Positions 27,262 through 35,598 of a stretch of DNA of 64,000 bases are shown one piece after another. Under the pieces are notes generated by a model, which saw only the letters and a list, made by a program, of their open reading frames with translations, was not told the DNA's origin and did not search any database. Each line of letters begins with the position of its first letter. Positions within the stretch are counted from its first letter, which is position 1. The stretch is from SAR202 cluster bacterium bin127. GTDB lineage: Bacteria > Chloroflexota > Dehalococcoidia > Lucifugimonadales > Lucifugimonadaceae. The translations under genes were made by a program, and so were the position numbers. The stretch is taken from assembly GCA_002239045.1 (NCBI GenBank), contig MPNN01000001.1:310001-374000 (forward strand), in the 5' to 3' direction.

Positions 27262-28375
27262 CTACCGACCGTCGGTCAACGAGCCGGCCGCGACGGTACG
27301 GACCTCGCAAGGCGACTACCGCGTTATCGTGTCACGCGGCGCGATCGAGAGTATCGGACCCGAGATGCGTGAGGTGGGCATTGGGGGACGTGCATTCCTA
27401 ATCGCCGACTACTCAATGTTTCCGTTGTTGGTTCGCCGCGCACACGAAGCTCTGGAACGCGCCGGTTACGAAACCCACGCACTGATCCTTGAACTCGGTG
27501 AATCGGCCAAGAACATCGAGACGGCGACCAAAGTTTACGAATGGTTGGCCGAACAACGCGCCGAACGCACCGACTGCTTGGTCGGCATGGGTGGCGGCGT
27601 AACTACTGACCTAGTCGGTTTCGTTGCCGCTACTTGGCTTCGCGGCGTTCCCGTTGTCCAAGTTCCGACATCGCTGGCCGCAATGGTCGACGCCTCGATC
27701 GGCGGGAAGACCGCGGTCAATCTCCCGATCGGCAAGAACCTTGTCGGCGCATTCAAACAACCGCGTTTGGTGGTGCACGACATCGACTTCCTCGACACTC
27801 TTCCACGCCGCGAACTTGCAGCTGGTTGGGCCGAGGCCATAAAGCAAGCGCTCATCCTAGACGACGATCTGTTGGACACATTCGAAGCCCACGCCGAGGA
27901 TCTAGCGGCACTATCGGGCGAACTGGTTGAACTGGTCATCCGACGTTCGGTCGAGATCAAAGCCAAGATCGTCTCCGCTGACGAATTCGAGACCGGCAAC
28001 GATAGGGTGTTGCTCAACTATGGTCACACGATTGGACACGCAATCGAAGCAGTTACCGAATACGGCACCTACTTGCATGGAGAAGCCGTCAGCATCGGGA
28101 TGATGGTTGCCGCAGGTATCTCGCGGCGAGCGGGACTGATATCTGAGGAATTGGTTGATCGCCAACGCGCTCTGCTGGAACGCTTCGAGCTACCGGTATC
28201 TTTGCGCGGTGTGGACGCCGATACCTTGATCGAAGCGACCGCTTCCGACAAGAAATCGCGCGGTGGAAAGATCCGTTGGGTGTTGCTACGCGGTCCAGGA
28301 CGCTCTACAACGAGCCGAGAAATCCCGGATAGGGTAGTGCGCGCCGCGCTTCACGACGTCCTCGTCGGCGACTAA
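27254..28375 (+). CDS. aroB: 3-dehydroquinate synthase
   Basis: A 373-residue NAD- and zinc-dependent enzyme making 3-dehydroquinate. It has the NAD-binding GMGGGVTTDLVGFVAATWLRG, the block VPTSLAAMVDASIGGKTAVN, and zinc-ligand stretches AGWAEAIKQALI and LNYGHTIGHAIE, followed by HGEAVSIGM. ATG 27254 is preferred over the frame's upstream start because a GAGGCGG site lies just before it and the family N-terminus fits. The last four bases overlap the convergent MoaD/ThiS-like gene. Confidence 0.96.
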   Translation: MLNYRPSVNEPAATVRTSQGDYRVIVSRGAIESIGPEMREVGIGGRAFLIADYSMFPLLVRRAHEALERAGYETHALILELGESAKNIETATKVYEWLAEQRAERTDCLVGMGGGVTTDLVGFVAATWLRGVPVVQVPTSLAAMVDASIGGKTAVNLPIGKNLVGAFKQPRLVVHDIDFLDTLPRRELAAGWAEAIKQALILDDDLLDTFEAHAEDLAALSGELVELVIRRSVEIKAKIVSADEFETGNDRVLLNYGHTIGHAIEAVTEYGTYLHGEAVSIGMMVAAGISRRAGLISEELVDRQRALLERFELPVSLRGVDADTLIEATASDKKSRGGKIRWVLLRGPGRSTTSREIPDRVVRAALHDVLVGD

Positions 28376-28647
28376 CCGCCGGCAACCGCCGGGACGATGC
28401 TAACCTCATCTCCGTCGCTTAGCTCGGTGGAGGTTCCATCGATGTATCGGATATCTTCACCGTTGATGTAGATGTTGACGAAGTGACGCAGCTCTCCATC
28501 GTTGTCGCAAAGGCGGGCCTTGATGCCGGGAAACGAACCTTCGAGCGACTCGATCATCGCCGCCACGTCACCGCCCGCGGCGCTAACCGTCGACTCTTGG
28601 TTGGTCAGCCGTCGCAACGGCGTTGGGATCTTAACTGAAACTGCCAT
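28372..28647 (-). CDS. MoaD/ThiS-family ubiquitin-like sulfur carrier
   Basis: A 91-residue beta-grasp protein beginning VSVKIPTPLRRLT. It contains VNIYINGEDIRYIDG and ends DGDEVSIVPAVAGG. The terminal Gly-Gly is the site that is adenylated and thiocarboxylated in these carriers. Molybdopterin, cysteine or thiamin pathways are possible; no partner (MoaE, MoeB, CysM) is adjacent. A role in molybdopterin supply would fit the formate dehydrogenase at 46906-49755, but that is inference. Confidence 0.9.
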   Translation of the reverse strand: MAVSVKIPTPLRRLTNQESTVSAAGGDVAAMIESLEGSFPGIKARLCDNDGELRHFVNIYINGEDIRYIDGTSTELSDGDEVSIVPAVAGG

Positions 28648-28919
28648 TTGTCTATCACTCCATCAACAGCCAGCGCCAAGCGCGGCGTTCAAGGTCACTA
28701 CATTATGCTGAATGATGATTCTAGACGATTCCTGCGGCGTCCGAATCGGGACGATTGGTAGGGAGAACAACCAACTAGGCACATGTTGCAACCCCCGCAA
28801 AAAACGACACCATGAACATCATGATTCGCTGGGCATGAACTCTTTAGCCCCGCACACGCGCTTGATCCCATAACATAGTATTCATGTGGTAATATATTTA
28901 CTAAGAGGAAAACACCGTG

Positions 28920-29204
28920 ATGGTCAAGAAAAACAATACAAAAGACGACACATCCGCAAGAGCCAAAGAGCTTTACGAAAACGTCATCAAGCACCAGCTG
29001 ACCGACGATCAGTTGGGTATGTACCTAGCCATCGACGTCGAATCGGGCGATTACGAGGTCGGACAAGACGGACTGAAGACGGCCCATACCTTGCGAAAAC
29101 GACGTCCATCGGGCCTGCTATTTGGAATGCTTCACGGATCGTATACGACAGGTTCATTCAGCTATGCACCACCAACACCCGGATCATGGTCACTGGTAGA
29201 GTAG
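28920..29204 (+). CDS. Small protein paired with an aspartic protease
   Basis: A 94-residue protein with an N-terminal charged helix (RAKELYENVIKHQLTDDQ). A compact core follows, YLAIDVESGDYEVGQDGL, then a Gly/Pro/Ser-rich tail ending GSWSLVE. Similar small proteins lie next to clan-AA aspartic proteases in other bacteria, as I recall. Here the protease gene starts 19 bases inside its 3' end. GTG 28917 and ATG 28920 are both possible; GAGG lies upstream, and TG-G-TAATAT near 28887-28895 could be an extended -10. A paralogue with a nonsense codon is at 37907-38191. Confidence 0.75.
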   Translation: MVKKNNTKDDTSARAKELYENVIKHQLTDDQLGMYLAIDVESGDYEVGQDGLKTAHTLRKRRPSGLLFGMLHGSYTTGSFSYAPPTPGSWSLVE

Positions 29205-29566
29205 TCGCCCACGGGGCAATCCTAAAACCAGTCGCTGAAATCGCGGTTTACGGGCGATCTAACGCTAGGGCGCGCGTCCAAGCGGTTATAGATACCGGCT
29301 TCACTGGACACATGACGCTCCCAATTGACGCCATACGAGCACTCAACTTAACTCTCGTTGCCGAAGAAGAAATGACAATGGCGAACGGCGAAACGGTTAT
29401 TTTTGAAGCATATTCCGCACTGGCTGATTGGCACGGTCAACTAAGACCAGTGCGTGTCCATTGTGCAGAAGCCGACCCTCTCATCGGCATGGCAATGCTG
29501 CGCGATCACGACCTACACGTCCGTGTCGTTCCCGATGGCCCGGTAAACATCGACCCGCTTGCATAG
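29186..29566 (+). CDS. Retropepsin-like clan AA aspartic protease
   Basis: A 126-residue single-lobe aspartic protease. The catalytic loop is AVIDTGFTGHMTLP, with the expected flap and second hydrophobic-hydrophobic-Gly region DPLIGMAMLRDHDLHV. Such enzymes act as dimers. The start overlaps the 3' end of the 94-residue gene by 19 bases, suggesting coupled translation. A truncated remnant of the same start (MVIGGVVG) follows the broken paralogue at 38174, so the two genes were duplicated together. The longer open frame from 28886 is out of register with the small gene and is not used. Confidence 0.8.
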   Translation: MVTGRVVAHGAILKPVAEIAVYGRSNARARVQAVIDTGFTGHMTLPIDAIRALNLTLVAEEEMTMANGETVIFEAYSALADWHGQLRPVRVHCAEADPLIGMAMLRDHDLHVRVVPDGPVNIDPLA

Positions 29567-29658
29567 CGCGGAACCCGAGCACACCCCGAATTGCCCGTTC
29601 GTTGAAACGGGTTCAGACCATTGACACCAAATCAATCTACCGGCTCAACGTGCCGAAC

Positions 29659-29754
29659 TTATTTCGCGTCTTTTGGCGTCATCCACTCGACCAAGAGCCA
29701 AATCAAACCCGCCACGAAGAAAGCGACGACAATCGCAATAAGCACTGGGATCAT
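29659..29754 (-). CDS. Predicted 31-residue single-helix membrane protein
   Basis: An ATG at 29754 opens a 31-codon frame: a hydrophobic helix (IPVLIAIVVAFFVAGLIWLLV) followed by the polar tail EWMTPKDAK and TAA. An AAGGAG lies 13 bases before the ATG, a longer spacing than usual. The near-ideal membrane helix with a charged end supports a real small protein. No family is assigned. It lies in the 360-base space between the aspartic protease and hsdR, which otherwise holds nothing I can support. Confidence 0.5.
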   Translation of the reverse strand: MIPVLIAIVVAFFVAGLIWLLVEWMTPKDAK

Positions 29755-29930
29755 GTTGGTGACTTAACTCCTTGAAGATGCTTGTATGCCACGCCTAGAA
29801 CCAGAGTCGACCTAAGCGACTCATGCCTCGGGCATCCATTCAAACTGATGATAAATCTACCATAGCATTTGGCGCGCTTTCGTTGTAAACAGACTTGACG
29901 ACACGACGGTCGGATTCTTGTAGAACAATC

Positions 29931-32900
29931 TCAGATTCGATCATCTCGACTTATCGCGATGCCGATAATTCTGTTAGCGAGTTCGTCTAGCTCGGTTTCG
30001 GAGTATTCTCCACCCTGCCGCAGTTCGCGTTTGATGTCGCGTCGAATGATCCGCTGGACTTCATGGTTGTCCCGCCAATCAACCACGTTCAGGTGGTCGC
30101 CTATGATTTCCTCGACTCTCATCGAAACGCTCTTCTTTTCCTCGTCGAGTTCGCGATCGAACATTTCTGCGGCATCGCCGATGTTGGCCTGAGATTCCGA
30201 TTCCTCAGAGTTGTTGTCCAACAGTTCGTAGATGGCGAGGGATACCGGCGACAGACCATGTTCGGCGGCAAAGTCGGCTTCCTGTTGGATTTGACGTCTG
30301 AGTTCCAGCATTTGCTTGCAAGCCTCGGCCGAGTTGATAATTTGGGCGCGCAACTCTTCGATGATGCGAGCAAGTTGAGCTGATAACTTCTCGTAAAAAG
30401 CTGGATTTTCCGGTATCCGATGCTGAATCTCCGCCTTCAACGCCTCCTGCATCGTCCTCGCTTGTGCCTCATCATGCGGAATGTCCGCAATTTTCGCTTC
30501 AAAATCACTGTCAAGTATCGATACCGGACGCATCAGCGGTCTGATTTCTGCGCTGATACGCTGATCTACCAGTTGCTTCACCTTCGCTCCGATGTCGGTC
30601 CAATTCAGCCCCGCATCCTCACGTAGGTACTGAGCGCGAACGTACACCCGGATTTCGGTTAGTCGTGCCAATCGGTCTACGAAAGGAAGTACGCGCCTGT
30701 CCGGCAGATGGCGGTCTATCAAGCGTGAAAACTCGCGATAATCAGCGTTGAACCGTTCGAAGCGTTCAGCATCGAAATCGTTATCCGCTGAACCATCGCC
30801 AGCAAATACCGAGACACACTGCCAAGTGTCCTTAACGTCATGATCGCCGAAATGCGACTCCGCATTGGCCGCGGCCGTTTCGAGCGTCTGCGTAGGATCG
30901 TGCTCGACTTCGCGCATCACGTCTTGGACATCCCTAGTCTGAAACTCCGATAACGCTACCTCTAATTCCCGTGATATGCCGTGGTAATCGACGATTAAGC
31001 CGTAGCTCTTTTCGGTGTCTACACCATCCTTCTTAATGGAGCAGCGCCGGTTCACGCGTGCTATGGCCTGTAACAGCCCGTGTTGACGTAATCTACGGTC
31101 AAGATACAACACTTGCTCTATAGGAGCGTCGAAACCGGTCAGCAGCATGTCTACGACGACTAGTACCTCGGGCTCACCGAAAGGATCGACGAATTCGTTG
31201 ATGATTTGCTGCTGATTTAGCTCACGTGCCGGATTGAACTCGGATCCGTCTTGCGGACTGGTGGTAATGATCGGGAACGCTGACAAACCGAAATCGCGTA
31301 GATGCTGCGCGTATTTCAGCGCCGCAGCACGACTCGGTGCTACTACCTGCGCCTTGAAACCGTTAGGGCGTATCTTCCCCCTGAAGTGATCGTGGATGTC
31401 CAACGCGATCATCTGGATACGCTCCTCAGCCTCCGCAACCGTCTCTTTGTTCGCGTAACGTCGTCGAATCAACTCCCGCTCATCCTCCGTCATGTCTCCG
31501 AAAATCGCATCGAACAATTTGTCCAAAGTGTTCGGACCTTCAATCGCCAACTCGGCAAGCCGCGCCTCGTAGTAAATCGGCACCGTCGCACCGTCAGCTA
31601 CAGATTCGGGAATCGTGTACGAATCGATTATGGGACCGAAACGCAGCATCGTGCTTCGTTTGAAACCAAGGTCGATGGGCGTGCCAGTGAAGCCTACCAT
31701 CGTCGCATTGGGCAACGCGTCCGACATCTTGGCGCCGAGAAGCCCGTACTGAGTTCGATGCGCCTCATCAACCATCAAGACGACGTTTTGCGAGGGATTC
31801 AGTAACTCCAACCTTCCATCCGGTGCCCCCAAAGCATCTTCAAACTTCTGAATCGTTGTCATCACCGTCCGGGACGATTCCGAGGACAAGAGCTGGCGAA
31901 GTTCGGCGGTTGTCGCTGCGCGTTCCGGCGCTGGAAAGCCGCATCGCTCAAAAGTCGCGGAAATCTGACGATCCAACTGGGTACGATCGGTAACGACAAC
32001 GATGGCAGGAGATTCGAGGCGCGGGTCACGCCTGAGCTTCGTGGCCAGCCAAAGCATGGTCAACGACTTGCCCGAACCCTGCGTATGCCAAACCACACCT
32101 CCGCGCTCCGCAGGCCTTTCGCCTTCTAACATCCTCTGTAACGCCGCGCGTACCGCGCGGTACTGCTGGTACCGAGGAACCTTCTTTACAACGCGGCCGC
32201 GTTCGGGTTCATACACCACGTAGTCGCGCAAGACGTCCAACAATGTAGCAGGCGACAGCAGTCCGATGATCAGCTGCGATTGCCCCTGCGGCTCCAAACC
32301 GAACTGTTGACGCACCTCGTCATCGGAATAGGGCAGCACCGACTTCCACTCGACATAAGCGTTCTCAGGCGCACCGTACGTGGCGTAAGCCGCCGCGGCG
32401 CCGCAGTGCGCGACACAGAGCAGGTTGTAGTGAAACAACGCTGGCGCACCAGCACCGTGCCACTTTGGATCCGCCTCTTGATACCGTCGTAGCTGATCCA
32501 CCGCTTGCGATTTCCAAACCCCCATCAACGACGGCGACTTTGCCTCCATCACTACCAGCGGAATGCCGTTGACGAACAACACCAAGTCCGGTATCACCAT
32601 CCGCTCATCGTTCTCGAGACCGCCACGTTCATCGCCGCGCCGTACACGGAACTGAGTCGTCACCACAAACTCGTTCTTACCGCCTTCCGGATGCTCGAAA
32701 TCGAAAAAATGCACAATCCTCGTGCGAGGCGCACCGCCGCCGTTGACCGTGAGCGGCATCCCGTAAGTCAGATACTCGTGAACCCGTTGATTGCGCGCCA
32801 TCCCCGATTCGTCGATGCTCTCCAGATCGTGGATCACCCGACGCGCTTGACTAGAAGTCATCCACTCGTTGATCCGCTGCAACGCATTAACGAGGCGTCC

Positions 32901-33044
32901 CTTCAGTAGAACCTCCCGTTCGTTACCCCGTTCTTGAGTTAAATCCGCCCGCGGAACATATGTCCAACCGAGCTGCTCCAACAGACTGCGCGCTGGATAC
33001 TCAGCCTGTTCGTATTCGTTCATTTTGGCGGGGGAGAGTGTCAT
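29931..33044 (-). CDS. hsdR: Type I restriction enzyme, R subunit
   Basis: A 1037-residue motor and nuclease subunit. The N-terminal PD-(D/E)xK nuclease has VIPDLVLFVNGIPLVVMEAKSP. The helicase has Walker A TQGSGKSLTML, DEAH motif VDEAHRTQYG, GFTGTPID, and the late motifs LLTGFDAP and QAIARVNR. The C-terminal helical region should bind the methylase core. It is the last gene of the operon that begins at 37752. Starts at 33044 and 33023 are both possible; neither has a clear ribosome-binding site. All catalytic motifs look intact. Confidence 0.96.
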   Translation of the reverse strand: MTLSPAKMNEYEQAEYPARSLLEQLGWTYVPRADLTQERGNEREVLLKGRLVNALQRINEWMTSSQARRVIHDLESIDESGMARNQRVHEYLTYGMPLTVNGGGAPRTRIVHFFDFEHPEGGKNEFVVTTQFRVRRGDERGGLENDERMVIPDLVLFVNGIPLVVMEAKSPSLMGVWKSQAVDQLRRYQEADPKWHGAGAPALFHYNLLCVAHCGAAAAYATYGAPENAYVEWKSVLPYSDDEVRQQFGLEPQGQSQLIIGLLSPATLLDVLRDYVVYEPERGRVVKKVPRYQQYRAVRAALQRMLEGERPAERGGVVWHTQGSGKSLTMLWLATKLRRDPRLESPAIVVVTDRTQLDRQISATFERCGFPAPERAATTAELRQLLSSESSRTVMTTIQKFEDALGAPDGRLELLNPSQNVVLMVDEAHRTQYGLLGAKMSDALPNATMVGFTGTPIDLGFKRSTMLRFGPIIDSYTIPESVADGATVPIYYEARLAELAIEGPNTLDKLFDAIFGDMTEDERELIRRRYANKETVAEAEERIQMIALDIHDHFRGKIRPNGFKAQVVAPSRAAALKYAQHLRDFGLSAFPIITTSPQDGSEFNPARELNQQQIINEFVDPFGEPEVLVVVDMLLTGFDAPIEQVLYLDRRLRQHGLLQAIARVNRRCSIKKDGVDTEKSYGLIVDYHGISRELEVALSEFQTRDVQDVMREVEHDPTQTLETAAANAESHFGDHDVKDTWQCVSVFAGDGSADNDFDAERFERFNADYREFSRLIDRHLPDRRVLPFVDRLARLTEIRVYVRAQYLREDAGLNWTDIGAKVKQLVDQRISAEIRPLMRPVSILDSDFEAKIADIPHDEAQARTMQEALKAEIQHRIPENPAFYEKLSAQLARIIEELRAQIINSAEACKQMLELRRQIQQEADFAAEHGLSPVSLAIYELLDNNSEESESQANIGDAAEMFDRELDEEKKSVSMRVEEIIGDHLNVVDWRDNHEVQRIIRRDIKRELRQGGEYSETELDELANRIIGIAISRDDRI

Positions 33045-33091
33045 GGCAAGCGATGTTTTGACAAATCAGCACGGAAGATTCCGGTACATCA

Positions 33092-33766
33092 TTAAGTAAC
33101 CGTTTGGAATAGCGGTTCGAGACTGTCCACGATCTTAGGTATCCCACTGATTACCTTGCCAGTCGCACCATTTTTGAGCGAATCGAGCGCCATCCCTATG
33201 ATGCTCTTGTCAGGTTCGGGCTTAGCCAGCTGATTCTTGATCGTTTCAATGTCGGCGATGGAAGATACCTTATCTTCATCATCCAAGTCTGAACTGGTAA
33301 TCTCGTCTGATAGGGCGTTGAGGTCGTCGAACAACCCTACGTATGATTTGTTCACTACGTTGCCATCGCCGAGTTGAACTACGCTATTCGATGCTGAGAT
33401 GTTGATGTTTGCGTATGGACTTGGCTTGACGAACTCAGATGATTGTTCTTCAATCCTATCGATTCCGACCGATGTGATCGAATACCACTCGCGTTGGCTA
33501 GGAATTTCAGTCCCGGCTCTGGTTCTGAAGCTTCTGTTGTCAACTTTTTTCGCTACCCATCCACTGTCGATAAGATAGTTCAGGTTTGAAATCACCTGTT
33601 GCTGCGTCAATCCATGACGGTTCTTGAGCTCGCGTTTGATGTCCGAAATCTTCACTTCGGAACCCTTTTTCCCTTTTTGACTCGTGGCATTAGCATTTCT
33701 GTCATAGAAATACTGCAAGATTTGTTCACGAATGATGTCATTCGGATGTGCCATTGCTTGGATCAT
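33092..33766 (-). CDS. Winged-helix-like protein inside the type I R-M operon
   Basis: A 224-residue protein. The N-terminal half (about 5-110) looks like a winged helix: KISDIKRELKNRHGLTQQQVISNLNYLIDSGWVAKK, then a beta wing and WYSITSVGIDRIEE. A linker with SASNSVVQLGDGNVVNKSY follows, then a helical tail. I do not recognise a named family. It overlaps the end of hsdS by 29 bases and precedes hsdR, so it is expressed with the system. It could be a regulator of the system or an accessory defence protein; neither is shown. Confidence 0.65.
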   Translation of the reverse strand: MIQAMAHPNDIIREQILQYFYDRNANATSQKGKKGSEVKISDIKRELKNRHGLTQQQVISNLNYLIDSGWVAKKVDNRSFRTRAGTEIPSQREWYSITSVGIDRIEEQSSEFVKPSPYANINISASNSVVQLGDGNVVNKSYVGLFDDLNALSDEITSSDLDDEDKVSSIADIETIKNQLAKPEPDKSIIGMALDSLKNGATGKVISGIPKIVDSLEPLFQTVT

Positions 33767-35018
33767 GCTCCTTTCCTACTCGTACTTGCCCTGTAAGTAG
33801 CGCATCGGCGGTTGATGCCTTAAACAATTGTAGCAATTCAAGTTCTGATCTTTGATTGACAATGGCATCGTCAACCCCGTCCATCAGACTGGCTATGGTG
33901 CGTTGCTCACGACAGGATGGGGATGGGATAGGCAGTTCTCTCAATTGCTGTCCACCTATCGCTGTAAAGGTGCTCCCCTGTGCCACGCGTTCGAATACAT
34001 TGCTTACGTTGCTAATCAAGTGCCATCCGTAAATCGGATCAAGATCTCTGAAGCGGATTGCAGACAGACCGCGACCTATCGCCAACGGCGATTCAACTCG
34101 ATTTGTATCGCCGACGGGCGCCCGAACACTAACCAAAGTATCACCCGGCAATGCGACTTTTAAGGGTTTGACGCACCACTTGACGGGGGCAGGCACTCGC
34201 TCGCCAAACTCCGCGTTGCCCTGGATAAACGGTAACCCAGGGGCATCTGGTCGAACACCCTCCAACCCAAGGACATTAGCCCCAGGCGGTGATTGTCCCA
34301 TAATCACCTCCGCCACCTCTCCCAACCTAACCACCTCCCACGACGCCGGAATGGTCCCGATCCCCGGCACATCCCGCCACTCCGTATGCCAACCCGGCAT
34401 CCCACAAGTCAGCAACTCATTGAGCAGAGAGTCGCGCACCTTCTCAGTAGCAGCGATAACCGCCTCGGTGCGCTCAATCGACTCGTCGATGCTGTCTAGA
34501 ATCTCTGCGATGGCGCGTTGTTCACGGATTGGAGGAAGCAAGAACTGGGTCGACTTTAGTGCATCGGGTTGTACGCGTTGTTGTCCCGCTGTCCCGGTGA
34601 AGTTCTTAGCATATCGCTCCAAATTTCGAGGCTGGATCAAGACTCTAAATAGAAAACGCGGAGTGATTCCTTTGGTCGCTCGAACGACATGAAATTCCGT
34701 AGTGCCAAAACCGAATCCGAGTTCAAGACCAGAAGCCAGAAAATGTTTACCGTTTTCCAAGCACGGGGTGATCTTAGCGATTAATGTGTCGCAGTTTTCG
34801 AAATACGTATAACCATTTGAAACCTCGCTATATGGACAGATTTGGGGTTTCAGAACGCCGCGGCAGTTTTCCGCAATCGCCGCCATCGGCAGAAAGGTGA
34901 CTGAGGTTTCGTCACTGATCTCGAGCTTTGGTCGACGAGGATTTACTTCGGCGACATCTTCGAGCCGAACCGCCTTCCACCCGTCGGGCACTATGCCTTG
35001 CCCGGGATCAACTGGCAT
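33738..35018 (-). CDS. hsdS: Type I restriction enzyme, S (specificity) subunit
   Basis: A 426-residue specificity subunit with two target-recognition domains, each followed by a conserved helix. The first half has VRLEDVAEVNPRRPKL and PIREQRAIAEILDSID; the second has GEVAEVIMGQSPPG and SCREQRTIASLMDGVDD. This is the normal full-length two-domain form. It overlaps DUF2442 upstream by 11 bases and the winged-helix gene downstream by 29. GAGGAAC precedes ATG 35018. Confidence 0.94.
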   Translation of the reverse strand: MPVDPGQGIVPDGWKAVRLEDVAEVNPRRPKLEISDETSVTFLPMAAIAENCRGVLKPQICPYSEVSNGYTYFENCDTLIAKITPCLENGKHFLASGLELGFGFGTTEFHVVRATKGITPRFLFRVLIQPRNLERYAKNFTGTAGQQRVQPDALKSTQFLLPPIREQRAIAEILDSIDESIERTEAVIAATEKVRDSLLNELLTCGMPGWHTEWRDVPGIGTIPASWEVVRLGEVAEVIMGQSPPGANVLGLEGVRPDAPGLPFIQGNAEFGERVPAPVKWCVKPLKVALPGDTLVSVRAPVGDTNRVESPLAIGRGLSAIRFRDLDPIYGWHLISNVSNVFERVAQGSTFTAIGGQQLRELPIPSPSCREQRTIASLMDGVDDAIVNQRSELELLQLFKASTADALLTGQVRVGKEHDPSNGTSE

Positions 35019-35367
35019 GTTCCTCAGCCTTCTTGGCGGCCATAAGGTCGTGATATGCCACGCTACGCCCGGCCTGCTTCGCCTTTAACCATCGTTTGAA
35101 CGATCTTTCGCTCTCTCCCGACGGCTTACCTGCCAACAAGGCTTCCACGCTAATGTCTTCGTCCAAGTCAGGCCAGTGGATGTGTTCACCGTCAACATGC
35201 AATTCCCAGTTGGCACGCTCTTCATGCGTCGCGTGTACCAGACGGGGGTACCAAGCCAGTGGGACTGATACCATTCGTCCGTCGGCAATCTCTACCGTCA
35301 GTCGGTCGTCGGTCGTCTTGATTGTTGTTGCCTTTGGAGTTTCTAGTTCAACTATTGAAGTACTCAT
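35008..35367 (-). CDS. DUF2442 family protein within R-M operon
   Basis: A 119-residue DUF2442 protein: LTVEIADGRMVSVPLAWYPRLVH, WPDLDEDISVEALLAGKPSGES, and a basic tail. ATG 35367 (MSTSIVELE) matches the start of the paralogue at 3756 (MSTSIDKKG). The longer frame up to 35565 is just the other frame of DUF4160. It overlaps DUF4160 by 20 bases, exactly as in the other copy, and hsdS by 11 bases. A DUF4160/DUF2442 pair between hsdM and hsdS is an unusual position. Confidence 0.87.
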   Translation of the reverse strand: MSTSIVELETPKATTIKTTDDRLTVEIADGRMVSVPLAWYPRLVHATHEERANWELHVDGEHIHWPDLDEDISVEALLAGKPSGESERSFKRWLKAKQAGRSVAYHDLMAAKKAEEHAS

Positions 35368-35584
35368 TCCAAGCCTCGAGTAGTGTGTCTTGGTTCCGCT
35401 CAACGATCCGATAGATACGACGTATCTCGGATTGGTTGAAATTGCGGCTGCTCGCCAGTTCCACGGGATTGAGCCAGAACTTAGCAGAACTGTTGTCCCT
35501 CTGAACGTGGACATGAGGCGGTTCGTTCCGGTCCCACGACACGACGTAGAACCTGTAAGGGCCATCTCTCAATAAAACTGGCAT
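35348..35584 (-). CDS. DUF4160 family protein within R-M operon
   Basis: A 78-residue DUF4160 protein: GPYRFYVVSWDRNEPPHVHV, AKFWLNPV, and the C-terminal helix FNQSEIRRIYRIVERN. It is the same length as the paralogue at 3737-3973. It starts 14 bases after the hsdM stop, so it is part of the same transcript. The role is unknown. Its placement suggests either an addiction module stabilising the R-M genes or a passenger cassette. Confidence 0.87.
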   Translation of the reverse strand: MPVLLRDGPYRFYVVSWDRNEPPHVHVQRDNSSAKFWLNPVELASSRNFNQSEIRRIYRIVERNQDTLLEAWNEYFNS

Positions 35585-35598
35585 CGTCTACTGACATC

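Noticed and set aside
28886-29185. N-terminal extension of the aspartic protease
   Set aside because: This part is the shifted frame of the 94-residue gene and is rich in Arg. The protease fold begins at the Met at 29186, matched by the remnant in the second copy.
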